A stretch of DNA of 64,000 nucleotides from Haloplanus natans DSM 17983 (GTDB lineage: Archaea; Halobacteriota; Halobacteria; Halobacteriales; Haloferacaceae): assembly GCF_000427685.1 (NCBI RefSeq), contig NZ_ATYM01000003.1:310001-374000 (forward strand), read 5' to 3'. The notes beneath the pieces are model-generated. The model did not search any database, was not told the DNA's origin, and saw nothing but the letters and a program-made list of their open reading frames with translations. Shown here piece after piece: positions 1 to 9,136 of the stretch (positions are counted from its first letter, which is position 1; each line of letters starts with the position of its first letter). The translations under genes were made by a program, and so were the position numbers.

Positions 1-84
1 CGGTCATACAGTGCGTGTAGAGGACGCTCCCACCGCAGTATGAATCTACTCCGAGAATTATTTACTTACGAGATATATATGTAT

Positions 85-660
85 CTACTGTTGGCTCGGT
101 TCCCGCTCCCTAACGCTATAGTGTGTGAGCGGCCCGACCCGTGCGTAAAAATGGCGCCGACGGACGCCGAACCCCCGGGACTCGAACAGCGCACGCGAGG
201 GGATGTTGTCCCGTGCGACCAGCGCCGTGGCGCGTTCCGCGCCATCGCCGCTGGCGTCAGCCAGCGCCCAGTCCAGCAGCGCGCCGGCAACCCCTCGTTC
301 CCGGTGGTCGAGCGCGACGAACACCCGGCGGACGTACGCACCGTCGAACGACAGCGTCCGCTCCAGCGGGTGGATTGGCAGCGTCGCATCCACCGAGCAG
401 AACAGGTACCCCAGCGGCGTCCCGTCGGCGAACGCACCCACGACGGTCTCGCCGTCGACGAGTTCGTCCGTCGGCGCGGCAAGCGCACGCACCGCAGCCG
501 GTTCACAACGCTTAACGCGGAACGCGTCCGGGTCGGGTGCGTCGTTGACGGGAAGCGACCGCCCATACTCCGACATCATCGTCGCGGTGACGCCGGCCGC
601 CTGGAGTCGGTCGTAGAAGGCGCGCCCGTAGGGGTTGCGAACGAGCCGGTGCAGCTGCAT
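85..660 (-). CDS. GNAT family N-acetyltransferase
   Basis: 191-residue protein of the GNAT fold, predicted to move an acetyl group from acetyl-CoA to an unidentified amine in the cytoplasm. The C-terminal half shows the acetyl-CoA-binding region: a strand VRRVFVAL followed by DHRERGVAGALLDWALADA (the R/Q-x-x-G-x-G/A loop and helix), then NIPSRALFESRGF, the usual N-x6-Y/F-x-x-x-GF end of the fold. The N-terminal 90 residues carry the variable substrate part. The start is the ATG at 658-660; no nearby gene suggests a substrate. The substrate cannot be read from sequence. Confidence 0.8.
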   Translation of the reverse strand: MQLHRLVRNPYGRAFYDRLQAAGVTATMMSEYGRSLPVNDAPDPDAFRVKRCEPAAVRALAAPTDELVDGETVVGAFADGTPLGYLFCSVDATLPIHPLERTLSFDGAYVRRVFVALDHRERGVAGALLDWALADASGDGAERATALVARDNIPSRALFESRGFGVRRRHFYARVGPLTHYSVREREPSQQ

Positions 661-844
661 CTACCCCGCCGTTCTCGGGTCCCGAACATAAGCGCTACGT
701 CGTCAAACAGCAACTCAGAGCGTGGCCTCCTCGTGCACTCACACCGTTTACCTCAACTACTGTTCGCGGTGGGTGGCTTGAGAACATCACGGAATGAGAC
801 GTACGCACTCATAGCGTATGTGCAGCCTAAGGACTGAACCCACT

Positions 845-905
845 GGACTCGGCCTTGTTGAATCCCTCAAGCGGTGATGGGTTTCAACCGCCGTGCTGCA
901 TACAA
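845..905. repeat. IS-end-like scar
   Basis: This stretch aligns with 37530-37580: both read roughly gaa-ccctcaa-c-gtgatg-gtttc, then a GC-rich joint, then ttgctg-atacagggc. No transposase is attached to either copy. I read it as a decayed insertion-sequence end. Apart from it, the interval 661-931 shows nothing. Confidence 0.4.
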
Positions 906-931
906 GACGCGAATGGGCCAGCACCGACTGG

Positions 932-1840
932 TCACGGAGCAGGGTCGTATTCGTGTGTCGCCGTCCAGTAGGCACCGAGACGGTCGACCAGCCGGTCAGG
1001 GGCTTCCGCAAAGAGCCGCTCGCCAAGGGGCCGGCCTCGGCGGTGGAATTCGGACCGCTTCGCAGTGAGTATCTCGTTCAGTATCGCTCTGGTCGCTGGG
1101 GCGAACAGTTCCTCGTCGTGCATCACCATTTCGAACTCCGCGAGGTCGTTCTCGTAGCCGATGATATCGGACAGCTCTTTGAGTTCTGCACGCCGGCGCT
1201 TCATCGGGCCGACCCACACACGCCGGAGGAGCCGGGTGTGGTAGCGGTGGTACTTGATCCGTTTGCGCCACTCGTGAAAGCGCTCGAACTCCGGCTCCTC
1301 GTACGCCTCGGCCATGCGATTCCGGGCCCGCTTGTAGGACTTGCGCAAGCCGCCAGCCACCGCGTCGTACCCCTCCGTCGCGATCGGGAGATCCGGGACG
1401 CGGTCTCGTCCTTCGACCAGATCCGCCCGGACCTGCGCCAGTCGTCGCTCGAGGTCCTGTTCAGCAGCCATCGTCTCGCGTCGATCGATCAGTGTTGCCC
1501 GAATATCGGCGAGCGTCGAGTCGTCCAATGCGCCGCGCGCCTCGACCGCAGGCCGGAGATGGTCGTCGAACGTCTCGACAGCCGCGTGAGCGTCGCGAAC
1601 GTCCGAGATTCGCCGGGCTGCATCCCGGTAGTGGACGTTCTCGCGTTTGTACGTGGGCAAGACCGGACGGACGAGTCGAACGGCTGCTCGGATTTCTTTA
1701 CACCGCTTGCGAACCTCGTGGATCGTCTCGTGTACGTCGTCGCCCTCGTCGATGTGGTCGATCCCTCGTTCGATCTTGCCGTCGACGATTCGCTTGATGC
1801 CGTCCGAGACGTGTTCGTCGGGTTGGAGGGTGTATTCCAT
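932..1840 (-). CDS. CHAD domain protein
   Basis: 302-residue soluble protein made almost wholly of a CHAD domain (conserved histidine alpha-helical domain), known in other organisms to bind polyphosphate. It is rich in basic helices with conserved His/Arg/Lys patterns: IHEVRKRCKEIRAAVRLVR near residue 41 and FERFHEWRKRIKYHRYHTR near residue 190, where alternating H, R and K would line a phosphate-binding face. It starts 12 bp after the stop of the 103-residue gene upstream (same strand), so the two are probably one transcript, and it lies downstream of ppk1. The neighbourhood supports a role in polyphosphate granules (inference). Confidence 0.85.
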   Translation of the reverse strand: MEYTLQPDEHVSDGIKRIVDGKIERGIDHIDEGDDVHETIHEVRKRCKEIRAAVRLVRPVLPTYKRENVHYRDAARRISDVRDAHAAVETFDDHLRPAVEARGALDDSTLADIRATLIDRRETMAAEQDLERRLAQVRADLVEGRDRVPDLPIATEGYDAVAGGLRKSYKRARNRMAEAYEEPEFERFHEWRKRIKYHRYHTRLLRRVWVGPMKRRRAELKELSDIIGYENDLAEFEMVMHDEELFAPATRAILNEILTAKRSEFHRRGRPLGERLFAEAPDRLVDRLGAYWTATHEYDPAP

Positions 1841-1852
1841 GGGTGACTTTGG

Positions 1853-2164
1853 CTACGAACCGTTATCCTCGGCAATCTCTCTGAGGGCTGTCGCGACAGC
1901 TTCGAATTCGAGTGTCGACTCGAAGGCTTCGAACCGGTCAAGCGCCTCGTCGGACCAGTTCGACGTTCGTTGCTGCCTTTCAATGAACCCCTCGAAATAG
2001 ACTGCCATCTGGTAGGCCTCCTCTGGCGTCGGGTCGGACGAGGTGCTGCTAGGGATGAGAGGCTCCAGATCGTCTTCGTACTCCGCTATGTCGAACGTCC
2101 AGGACCCAGAGCTGTCGCGGTACTGGTCGTACCGTCTCGGGAAGTCGGAAGCGTCTGGGCACAT
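1853..2164 (-). CDS. small acidic hypothetical protein
   Basis: 103-residue acidic protein not assigned to a family. The N-terminus is CPDASDFPRRYDQYRDSSG; the rest is predicted helical (PEEAYQMAVYFEGFIERQQR, FESTLEFEAVATALREIAED). No signal peptide, membrane segment or metal site is visible. It sits between ppk1 and the CHAD gene on the same strand and ends 12 bp before the CHAD start, so co-transcription with CHAD is likely. A TATA-like stretch (ctattataca on the minus strand, about 2170-2180) lies just upstream of the ATG, so the transcript may be nearly leaderless. A polyphosphate-related role is only a context guess. Confidence 0.65.
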   Translation of the reverse strand: MCPDASDFPRRYDQYRDSSGSWTFDIAEYEDDLEPLIPSSTSSDPTPEEAYQMAVYFEGFIERQQRTSNWSDEALDRFEAFESTLEFEAVATALREIAEDNGS

Positions 2165-2352
2165 TATGTGTATAATAGTCTATAGAGCCTATTTAGGTTT
2201 ATGCAGTCAAATATTCAGGTATGTCAGTTTTAACCGCATCGTTATGAGAATAGGTGAATTACCGGCCATCAATGCATGACCTCGTGACGTGATACACTGC
2301 TGGGGGTACGACGGCAAATCGTCAAAGGCGGCAATACGACAACTCGCTTCGG

Positions 2353-4764
2353 CTAGGAGGGTGTCTCGTACTCTGCACGAAGCCGGGTCCGGGCACCGTC
2401 ACGCGTCTTGAAATACCGACGGTCACCGTCTCGTGTACGGACCGCCCAATCGTACGTCTCGCTGTCGGGATGATACCACTGCTCAGCGTACCTGTCGAAA
2501 ACTGATGTAGTCCCGCTGCCCGAGTGCCCTTCTTGATCCCCATCGGAATCGTCAGTGGTGGCTGACAAGTCACGGTCGCCTTCGACACCCCCGTCGGCGG
2601 TTGGCTCGATGAGAAGCCCCTCTTCGATCAGGTCCATGTCAACCTCCATACCAGGTCCGTACCCACGCTCGAGGGCGGCGTCCGTGGCCGCCATCAGGAT
2701 TTCCTGGGTGTCCCGTACTGGCTCGTCGTCCGGTGTGACCTGCTCGTAGCTCCCGTCGCTTTGCATCACCCACCGGCGGCGGTTGTCAGTGAGTGAGACC
2801 TCCAGAACCAATCGGAGTTGGTTGCGCAGTCTCGTTGCTTCGACGGGCGTGACGGCCTCGACACGGTGGTCGAGGTTGCGGGTCATCCAGTCCGCAGAGC
2901 CGATGAACCAGTCGGGGTCGCCGGCGTTCTCGAAGTAGAAGATCCGAGCGTGCTCGAGGAAGCGCCCGACGATCGAGTGCACGGTGATGTTCTCGCTGAC
3001 CTCCTCGAGGCCGGGCCGGAGTCGGCAGATGTCGCGGACGATGAGGTCTATGTCGACGCCGGCCATCGAGGCGCGATACAGTTCTTCGACCATCTTCGGG
3101 TCCTCGAGGCCGTTCACCTTCACGACGATTCGCGCACGCCGGTCAGCACGGGCGTGATCGGCTTCGCGACGGACCATCTCTGTGAAGCGCTCACGCATCG
3201 TCACCGGTGCGATGAGGAGTTCCCGGAAGCGCTCGTCGAGCGTCGGCCCGGTGAAGAAGTTGAAGACCTTCGTGAGGTCTTGCCCGACGTCGCGATCAGC
3301 GGTCAGCAGTCCGAGATCGCAATACCCCTTGGCGGTCTCGGAGTGATAGTTGCCCGTGCCGACGTGTGAGTAGAGTTGGACACCGTCCTCCTCTCGACGG
3401 ACGACAAGCGCCGTCTTCGTATGTGTCTTCAGACCGACGGTCCCGTAGGCGACGTGAATGCCCTCCTCCTCGAGGCGGCGCACCCATTCGAGGTTGTTCT
3501 TCTCGTCGAAGCGCGCCTTGAGTTCGACCATCACCGCCACTTGTTTCCCGTTGTCCGCAGCGTCGATGAGGCTCTGAATCACCTTCGAGTCGCTCGCCGT
3601 TCGATAGATCGCGGCCTTCACCGCAAGGACGTCCGGGTCATTCGCGGCTGCGTCGAGGAACCGCTGCACCGTGCCCTCGAAAGCGTGATAGGGGTGATGG
3701 ACCAGGATGTCGTCCTCGCGGATTTCGTCGAATATCGCCGTCGTCTCGTTTCGACTGTCGCCCGCTTTCGGCAGTAGTCGCGGATGTGGCTGTGGTGTCC
3801 ACGATGGGAGTTTGAGGTTCGGCCGCTCCAACTCGAGGAGCGTAAAGAAATCCTCGTAGTCGATTGGGCCCTCTCGGTGGAAGACCTCGCGGTCGTCGAC
3901 ATCGAGATGCTCCGTCAGAATCGAGACTGACTCATCGGCGATATCTGCGTCGACTTCCAGGCGGACGATGGTCGCGAACCGCCGTTGCTCGAGGACGTCC
4001 TCGATGATATCGACGAGGTCCTCGGCGACCTCTTCGTTGCGTCGCACCTCGGCGTTCCGCGTCACCCTGAACTTCGAGACGTCGAGGATGTCGAGACCGG
4101 GGAGGAGCATATCGAGGTTGGCCTCGATGAGATCCTCGATCAGGACGTACTGTTCGGAGGTGTCCGGAACGTCGACGAGACGGGGCTGATTTGCCGGGAT
4201 CTTGATTCGCGTAAACGTCGTGTCCTCACCCGTCTCCGTCGAGAGGACGGCGAGCGAGAGGGAGAGGTTCGAGATGAACGGGAACGGGTGGGCGGGATCG
4301 AAGGCGAGCGGCGTGAGGGTGGGGAGAACGGACTCTTCGAAGTACGTCCGGAGTTGGTCGCGCTGCTCTCCGTTCAGGTCATCGTACGCACGGATCCCGA
4401 TACCTACCTCCGCGAGTTCGGGTTTGAGTTCGGTCTGCCAGTAGGTGTCTTGGCGGCGGAACAGTGGTCGTGCGGCCTCGATGACCTCATCCAACTGCTC
4501 ACTGGGTGTGCGGCCGTCAGGTGTCGTCACAGTAACGCCGGCTGTGACCTGTTGTTTGAGTCCGCCGACGCGTTTCATGAAGAACTCATCGGTGTTCTTG
4601 GTGAAGAACGCAAGAAACCGGAGGCGTTCGAGTGGTGGGTTGCCTTCGTTCGTGCCCTCGCTGAGAACACGCTCCTGATAAGCAAGCTCCGAGAGTTCTC
4701 GATTGAGATAATACTGTGGATCCGTCAAATCCGGTTCAGTCATTCGTTCCTCCGGTTCGCTCAT
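2353..4764 (-). CDS. ppk1: polyphosphate kinase 1
   Basis: Makes inorganic polyphosphate from ATP and can run in reverse. From the ATG at 4764 the protein has 803 residues: N-terminal domain (YYLNRELSELAYQERVLSE, then FFTKNTDEFFMKRVGG), a middle head domain, and two phospholipase-D-like C-terminal domains. The autophosphorylated histidine motif GTGNYH is near residue 468 and the second catalytic histidine motif GRFLEHARIFYF near residue 603. A tail of about 120 residues includes an acidic linker and a terminal patch (AEQWYHPDSETYDWAVRTR). The frame stays open 68 codons upstream to 4968, but that part lacks family similarity; MSEPEERM (4764) or MTEP (4743) is the better start. It is grouped with a CHAD gene and a PPK2 gene. 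Confidence 0.93.
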   Translation of the reverse strand: MSEPEERMTEPDLTDPQYYLNRELSELAYQERVLSEGTNEGNPPLERLRFLAFFTKNTDEFFMKRVGGLKQQVTAGVTVTTPDGRTPSEQLDEVIEAARPLFRRQDTYWQTELKPELAEVGIGIRAYDDLNGEQRDQLRTYFEESVLPTLTPLAFDPAHPFPFISNLSLSLAVLSTETGEDTTFTRIKIPANQPRLVDVPDTSEQYVLIEDLIEANLDMLLPGLDILDVSKFRVTRNAEVRRNEEVAEDLVDIIEDVLEQRRFATIVRLEVDADIADESVSILTEHLDVDDREVFHREGPIDYEDFFTLLELERPNLKLPSWTPQPHPRLLPKAGDSRNETTAIFDEIREDDILVHHPYHAFEGTVQRFLDAAANDPDVLAVKAAIYRTASDSKVIQSLIDAADNGKQVAVMVELKARFDEKNNLEWVRRLEEEGIHVAYGTVGLKTHTKTALVVRREEDGVQLYSHVGTGNYHSETAKGYCDLGLLTADRDVGQDLTKVFNFFTGPTLDERFRELLIAPVTMRERFTEMVRREADHARADRRARIVVKVNGLEDPKMVEELYRASMAGVDIDLIVRDICRLRPGLEEVSENITVHSIVGRFLEHARIFYFENAGDPDWFIGSADWMTRNLDHRVEAVTPVEATRLRNQLRLVLEVSLTDNRRRWVMQSDGSYEQVTPDDEPVRDTQEILMAATDAALERGYGPGMEVDMDLIEEGLLIEPTADGGVEGDRDLSATTDDSDGDQEGHSGSGTTSVFDRYAEQWYHPDSETYDWAVRTRDGDRRYFKTRDGARTRLRAEYETPS

Positions 4765-5176
4765 TTGTTCCGTAAAACCATATCCGCACTGGTAGTACTT
4801 GCTGCTTCCTACTGGGAAGCAGTCACCTTCGTGGTGGAAGACAAACCCCGGAACGAGAATTCGCAGGGAGCGATAGTCTGCGCACGCAGGAGCGGACTGC
4901 TGCATCGTTTCTCCAGACATTGCGTATTCGTGTGACTGATGGCGAAGTCGAAAACCACATACATTCAAAACATCCCTCCGCTCGGCTGCTGAATACAGCC
5001 TCTGTATCGGTCACGGACATCAAGTGGAACGAGAACAAGTCACGCACGGCCGTCCAAGATATCGGTTTGTGCCGTGATCAAACGGCCGGTGAAGCGATAC
5101 ACTCGGTGTTATAATGTATATAAGAATCTATACCGCTCTTAGATAGGATTTTTCAGAACCGGCACTACGAAACGGT
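4765..5176. promoter_or_regulatory. divergent intergenic region ppk1 / phosphatase
   Basis: About 410 bp between two divergent genes, presumably holding both promoters. On the plus strand tataatgtatataag (5109-5123) is a good TATA region about 55 bp before the ATG at 5177. The scar-like motif gctgaatacag plus ctctgtatcggtcacg is at 4988-5015 and recurs at 7557-7587. No further gene is seen. Confidence 0.5.
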
Positions 5177-5623
5177 ATGATCGACGACGAAGTGACCGTC
5201 GCGTTCGTGTGCGTCCAGAACGCGGGGCGGAGCCAGATGGCAACCGCGTTCGCGAAACGAGAGATGGAGAACCGCAACCTTGGAAACCGGGTTGAGATAC
5301 TCACCGGCGGGACGAACCCAGCCGACAGCGTTCATCAAAACACTGTCGAAGTCATGCGGGAGGATGGCATCGATCTTTCGGATCGTACACCTCATGAAAT
5401 CACGTTCGAGGAACTACAGGATGCCGATATCGTAATTACCATGGGCTGCTCCGCAGACGACGTATGCCCAGCTACGTGGAGCGGCGATAATCGCGACTGG
5501 GATCTAGACGACCCACACGGACGGTCCCTTGACATCGTTCGCGGGATCCGAGATGAGATTCGCGACCGCGTCGCCGACCTCTTGACAGAACTCGAAGCCG
5601 GTCGGTCCGCCGCAACATTGTGA
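5177..5623 (+). CDS. arsenate reductase-like low-molecular-weight phosphatase
   Basis: 148-residue member of the LMW protein-tyrosine-phosphatase/arsenate reductase (ArsC, thioredoxin-type) superfamily. The phosphate-binding loop CVQNAGRS (C-x5-R) is at residues 12-19, preceded by the usual beta strand VAFVC and followed by QMATAFAKREM. The closing acidic part DWDLDDPHG near residue 114 fits the general-acid loop. The second cysteine pair used by true arsenate reductases is suggested by Cys at GCSADDVCP, so arsenate reduction is plausible, but phosphatase activity cannot be excluded. There are no arsenic-transport or arsR genes next to it. The ATG is well placed after the TATA element at 5109-5123. 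Confidence 0.75.
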   Translation: MIDDEVTVAFVCVQNAGRSQMATAFAKREMENRNLGNRVEILTGGTNPADSVHQNTVEVMREDGIDLSDRTPHEITFEELQDADIVITMGCSADDVCPATWSGDNRDWDLDDPHGRSLDIVRGIRDEIRDRVADLLTELEAGRSAATL

Positions 5624-6129
5624 TCCCGCTCCGTTCCAAGGAAACAGCCGCCCTCGGACTGGAGACTGCCTGGTGCACGATACTCGCTTTACCTCGCACG
5701 GCGACCCTGTCTGAAACTCGGTGGTTTCTGAGACGAGTGCTGCATAGAAAGTGCGTCCCGGTCATCGGGTCAGTATAGCACCCCTATAGTAATCTCCAGA
5801 AGGTATCTACTCACACGCTTCTCTGCATCTTCGAGAGCCGATATGAAACACCGTTGTTCGACTGGTTGCCCTGCGGAAACTTCCAAATTCTACTATAGCT
5901 ACCGGAGTAGTGTCGTACCTCGGAAGGGATATCCCCCGTCGGCTCCCCCACTATCGACGGGTCGCCGTGTACGGCGGACCGGCGTGTTCGCCGATCGCCT
6001 CCCCGGACACCGCACAGTCGGGGAAGTGGCCTGCGTTTCGTGGGGGCAGAGAGTTATGTACTATTACCATTGATACTCCCGCATGTACGCATCAATGGTC
6101 AGTGATGGAGATAAGGAGCAGCAGCTCCG
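5624..6129. other. intergenic region upstream of PPK2
   Basis: 506 bp without a convincing gene on either strand; the open frames have poor residue composition. The last 30 bp before the PPK2 start hold a GGAG-type ribosome-binding sequence (gataaggagcagcagctccg). The rest shows nothing I can name. Confidence 0.4.
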
Positions 6130-7020
6130 ATGACCGAGCACCCGGTGTTACCGGCCGAGGAGTCCGTGCTGACCACCGTCGACGAGGAGAACCTCTACAA
6201 AAAAAGTGGCAAGATTAAGAAGAAACACTACAAGCGGGAACTCGAGCGGCTCCAGGAAGAACTCGTCAGGCTCCAGATGTGGGTCAAAGAGCAGGGACTC
6301 CGGGTTGTCGTGCTCTTCGATGGTCGAGACGCGGCCGGCAAAGGCGGAACGATCCACCGAATCACTCGCCGCACGAGTTCCCGGGTGGTGAAAGTCGTCG
6401 CGCTCGGCAAGCCCACCGAACGCGAGCAGAGTCAGTGGTACTTCCAGCGGTACGTCGAACAGCTTCCGGCGGCCGGTGAGATGGTGCTGTTCGACCGGAG
6501 CTGGTACAACCGTGCGACCGTCGAGCGTGTGATGGACTTCTGTACCGACGAGGAGTATCAGGAATTCCTCCGGTCGGCCCCCGAGTTCGAGCGGATGCTC
6601 ATGCGCTCGGGGATCATCCTCATCAAGTACTGGTTCTCGATCAGCGACGAAGAACAGGAACGACGTTTCCAGAAGCGCAGCAACGACCCGAAACGTCGCT
6701 GGAAGCTCAGCCCGATCGACCTCGAAGCCCGAGAGCGGTGGGTCGAGTACTCGCGGGCGAAAGACGCGATGTTCACCTACACGGATACGAGTAACTCGCC
6801 GTGGCACGTAATCAACGCCGATATCAAGAAACATGCCCGGCTCAACTGTATCAGTCACCTCCTCTCACAGATCGAGTACGAGGACACCATGCCTGGGCCG
6901 ACCGAGTTGCCGGACCGACAGCAGGATCCCAACTACGAACGCCCGGCGATCGACGGCCAGAACTGGGTGCCTGCACTGTATGGGTCAAATCCATCGGCAG
7001 CCGACGTCGAACGATCCTGA
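6130..7020 (+). CDS. ppk2: polyphosphate kinase 2 family protein
   Basis: 296-residue PPK2-family kinase; these cytoplasmic enzymes use polyphosphate to phosphorylate nucleotides or run in reverse. The P-loop region VVVLFDGRDAAGKGGTIHR is near residues 57-75 (Walker A DAAGKGG), the Walker-B-like MVLFDRSWYNRATVERVM follows near residue 118, and the lid region has the conserved RFQKRSNDPKRRWKLSPID and DTSNSPWHVI. Length matches single-domain PPK2 proteins. The subclass (AMP, ADP or broad) is not settled by eye. With PPK1 and CHAD within 5 kb it makes a polyphosphate synthesis/use cluster, although it is on the other strand. Confidence 0.9.
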   Translation: MTEHPVLPAEESVLTTVDEENLYKKSGKIKKKHYKRELERLQEELVRLQMWVKEQGLRVVVLFDGRDAAGKGGTIHRITRRTSSRVVKVVALGKPTEREQSQWYFQRYVEQLPAAGEMVLFDRSWYNRATVERVMDFCTDEEYQEFLRSAPEFERMLMRSGIILIKYWFSISDEEQERRFQKRSNDPKRRWKLSPIDLEARERWVEYSRAKDAMFTYTDTSNSPWHVINADIKKHARLNCISHLLSQIEYEDTMPGPTELPDRQQDPNYERPAIDGQNWVPALYGSNPSAADVERS

Positions 7021-7159
7021 CCGCGCTGGTCTCGTGTCGTGCGGTTGCCGGTGTGCACCCTCGCCCGATGCAGGCGAGGTGTGCTCAGGCCACCTTTTGA
7101 TTTCGATGCTCTGTGCCACGTGTTCGACATCGTATCGATTTCGGCTTGTAAGAGATTCC

Positions 7160-7438
7160 TCACCCGATATTGAGATCCCCAGTACCGGTTCCATCTTCGT
7201 CCCACTCCAACTCGAACTCGAGTTCTATCTCCGCTGGTCCCCCAGACTTCGACGTTTCGCGTTCGACCTCAACCTCGAACTCGACTCGTCTCGGGGGAGT
7301 GAGTGTCACCGACTCGGTACCGGATTCGAGAGTGAATTCATTACCGGACTCCAAGTGGTCAGCGACCGTTCGAAAGTACTGTACAACTTCACCTGTGTCC
7401 ATGTTCCGTTCGAATTCGAACAGTGTTTGTTCGGGCAT
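7160..7438 (-). CDS. amphi-Trp domain protein
   Basis: About 92 residues from the ATG at 7438 (MPEQTLFEFERNMDTGEVVQ). It matches the small haloarchaeal amphi-Trp family: an N-terminal strand, a helix with AQYFRTVADHLESG-like sequence (here VVQYFRTVADHLESG), then amphipathic strands (VEFEVEVERE, AEIELEFELEWDED) rich in alternating acidic and hydrophobic residues. Function is unknown. The frame is open upstream to 7495 but family proteins start at this methionine. It is convergent with the PPK2 gene. Confidence 0.75.
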   Translation of the reverse strand: MPEQTLFEFERNMDTGEVVQYFRTVADHLESGNEFTLESGTESVTLTPPRRVEFEVEVERETSKSGGPAEIELEFELEWDEDGTGTGDLNIG

Positions 7439-7739
7439 TCCTCGACATACGATGGACAGGCTATTGACTGTGAGTATCTGTGCAACCCGTGACACAGTTG
7501 ATGCATCTACCTAATACTAGTACTATCGCCAGCATACTGGGACGACGACGATAGGTTGCTAACTACACCCTCTGTATCGGTCACGGCGTTGCTGACGGCG
7601 ATCGGGTAGTTGTGTGGCCGTTGCCGTATACACAGCGCCTATCCCGTACTCACCTCACCCCCCTTTTCCCTCGATAGCTATGTTCGGTCTGGTTTGTCCT
7701 AGCCCAGAATTCATATGGAAACGAGATGAGTACACGACT
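7439..7739. repeat. intergenic with IS-end-like scar
   Basis: About 300 bp between divergent genes. It includes ttgctaactacaccctctgtatcggtcacgg region (7556-7587), which shares its last 17 bases with 5000-5016. This looks like a remnant of the same dispersed element end. Otherwise nothing is recognised. Confidence 0.35.
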
Positions 7740-8207
7740 GTGCCCTCCACCCAGTCACGCCGGATGCTACTACTGTCCGCCGGAACCGCACTCTCGATAC
7801 CGCTTGCCGGGTGTTCGTCCGTCTCGGAGTTCACCCGAGAGTCGAGGTCTGTCTCCATTGCGGAGGTGTGGGTCAAAAACCTCGGCGATAGCCCCGTTGT
7901 ATTCGATGCCGTTATCGAAGACGTAACCGATAACGAGGTCGTGTTCTGGTAAACACATCCAACGCGACTGATGGCCGATCGAGACAATGACGGGAACGAG
8001 GAAATCGATATGCACTCGTGGAAAAATCCCGTTCAGTCACCCGGGAACTATGCGCTCCACGCTCGCGCTGAGGCGGATGACTCGGATGGTAGAAAACAAG
8101 TAACATCTACTCAGCTACAGACTGACGGTGACTGTCTGAGTATTCTGGCGGAAATCAACCTTATGGGCGAACTCTCGATCGATATTGATACTGGCGACGC
8201 TTGCTGA
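7740..8207 (+). pseudogene. lipoprotein gene broken by one in-frame TAA
   Basis: From a GTG at 7740 the frame reads PSTQSRRMLLLSAGTALS then IPLAGCSS: twin arginines, a hydrophobic stretch and a lipobox (LAGC), typical of haloarchaeal Tat lipoproteins. After about 70 residues a TAA occurs at 7950-7952 (following EVVFW). The same frame then continues with no shift to a normal TGA at 8205-8207, ending GELSIDIDTGDAC. The combined product would be about 155 residues, like small haloarchaeal lipoproteins that end with a cysteine pair (DCLSILAEI...DAC here). A single substitution would restore it. Natural nonsense mutation, sequencing error or readthrough are the options; mutation is the most likely. 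Confidence 0.6.
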
Positions 8208-8306
8208 CAGACAGGAATCGACTCCCGAACTGCAACTGATCTCATACGTCGGGTCTCCGGATGTGAGTTAGGATCGGACGTTCGCAATAGAAATTTCGGA
8301 TCGCTA

Positions 8307-8393
8307 CGCTGCACCCCTCCTCTGTATCTCACACGCCATTATTGACAGCGACCGGGTGGCTGGTGGAGACGCTTGCTGAACACAGGGCGCGAG
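8307..8393. repeat. two IS-end-like scars
   Basis: The motif ctcctctgtatctcacacgc (8317-8336) and cttgctgaacacagggcgcg (8372-8391) lie between two broken genes. They resemble the scars at 4988, 7556, 37564 and 38268. No transposase is nearby. Confidence 0.35.
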
Positions 8394-8446
8394 TCGGTCA
8401 GACGGCTCATGGAACGTGACCGCCGGCACTCGACGATTCACGGGTG

Positions 8447-8986
8447 TTAGCTGACGGTTCGATCACCACTGAAGCGACAGCGACGCTGGTACGTCCACCC
8501 GGCCAGCGCTGCAATGGGGACCAGGGAAACACCGACGAGCGGACTCCACGCAGTAGCGACGGCTCGAGCGACGCCGACAGCAGCCCACAGCGGTGCTGGG
8601 TAGAGCTGTAGTGCGTAACGTAACTCCTACCCGGTGGTGACACTAAGAAGGATTGGAAACAGAAACACGTACACTGCCGCCAGTATCGGTACAAGTACCA
8701 CGATACAGATGGCCAGCGCGCCGCCCGCGATCGCCCCCTGTTCCGGGGTAGACACCCGGGACATAACGCGTCTCGATAAAAGAGTACCAACCATGAGCCC
8801 GGCAACAAATGTAAATTGTGGCGAGTACCCGGCCCAGTACTGCGTGTCTGCGGAAACCTGTACTGGGATAATTTCCAGCACGAGGAAATAAAAGAGGGAG
8901 CCGATGAGTGCCGCAGACGCCACGGTGATCCCCGTACCCATATCCTGTCGCCACCCGCTCACCACGTTCCGATGCCACGCAACCAT
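8447..8986 (-). pseudogene. membrane protein gene broken by one in-frame TAG
   Basis: The first 119 codons (8986 to 8630) encode three hydrophobic segments (ITVASAALIGSLFYFLVLEI, FTFVAGLMVGTLL, ALAICIVVLVPILAAVYVFL). A TAG stops the frame at 8627-8629. The same frame then continues with ELRYALQLYPAPLWAAVGVA, a further hydrophobic helix (SPLVGVSLVPIAALAGW) and a basic tail YQRRCRF, ending at a TAA (8447-8449). The parts fit as one protein of about 178 residues, so the TAG looks like a point mutation in an intact membrane protein gene of unknown function. This is the second such stop within 700 bp. Confidence 0.6.
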
Positions 8987-9136
8987 ATCACCTCATTAAG
9001 ATCGTGAGGACATAACTGAGTGCCACCGCTCAGTGACAGCTATGCTCTCTATATTCAGCACGCCGCTTGTTCCAATCTGTAGTGATTTCCAACGGAGCCA
9101 CGCAGACTGTTCTCTCGCCAGTTCAAAGCGGACGAG

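Noticed and set aside
3985-4935. Long open frame on the plus strand
   Set aside because: It is antisense to ppk1; high GC and biased third positions keep the opposite frames open. Composition and lack of motifs mark it as a shadow. The same holds for 13029-14234 and 59746-61353.
4765-4968. 68-residue upstream extension of PPK1
   Set aside because: PPK1 proteins begin just before YYLNRELSELAYQ; the extension shows no family similarity and covers the likely promoter.
7740-8986. Stop-codon recoding to explain in-frame stops
   Set aside because: One stop is TAA and the others TAG, other genes here use both as normal stops, and no recoding signal is visible; mutation is simpler.
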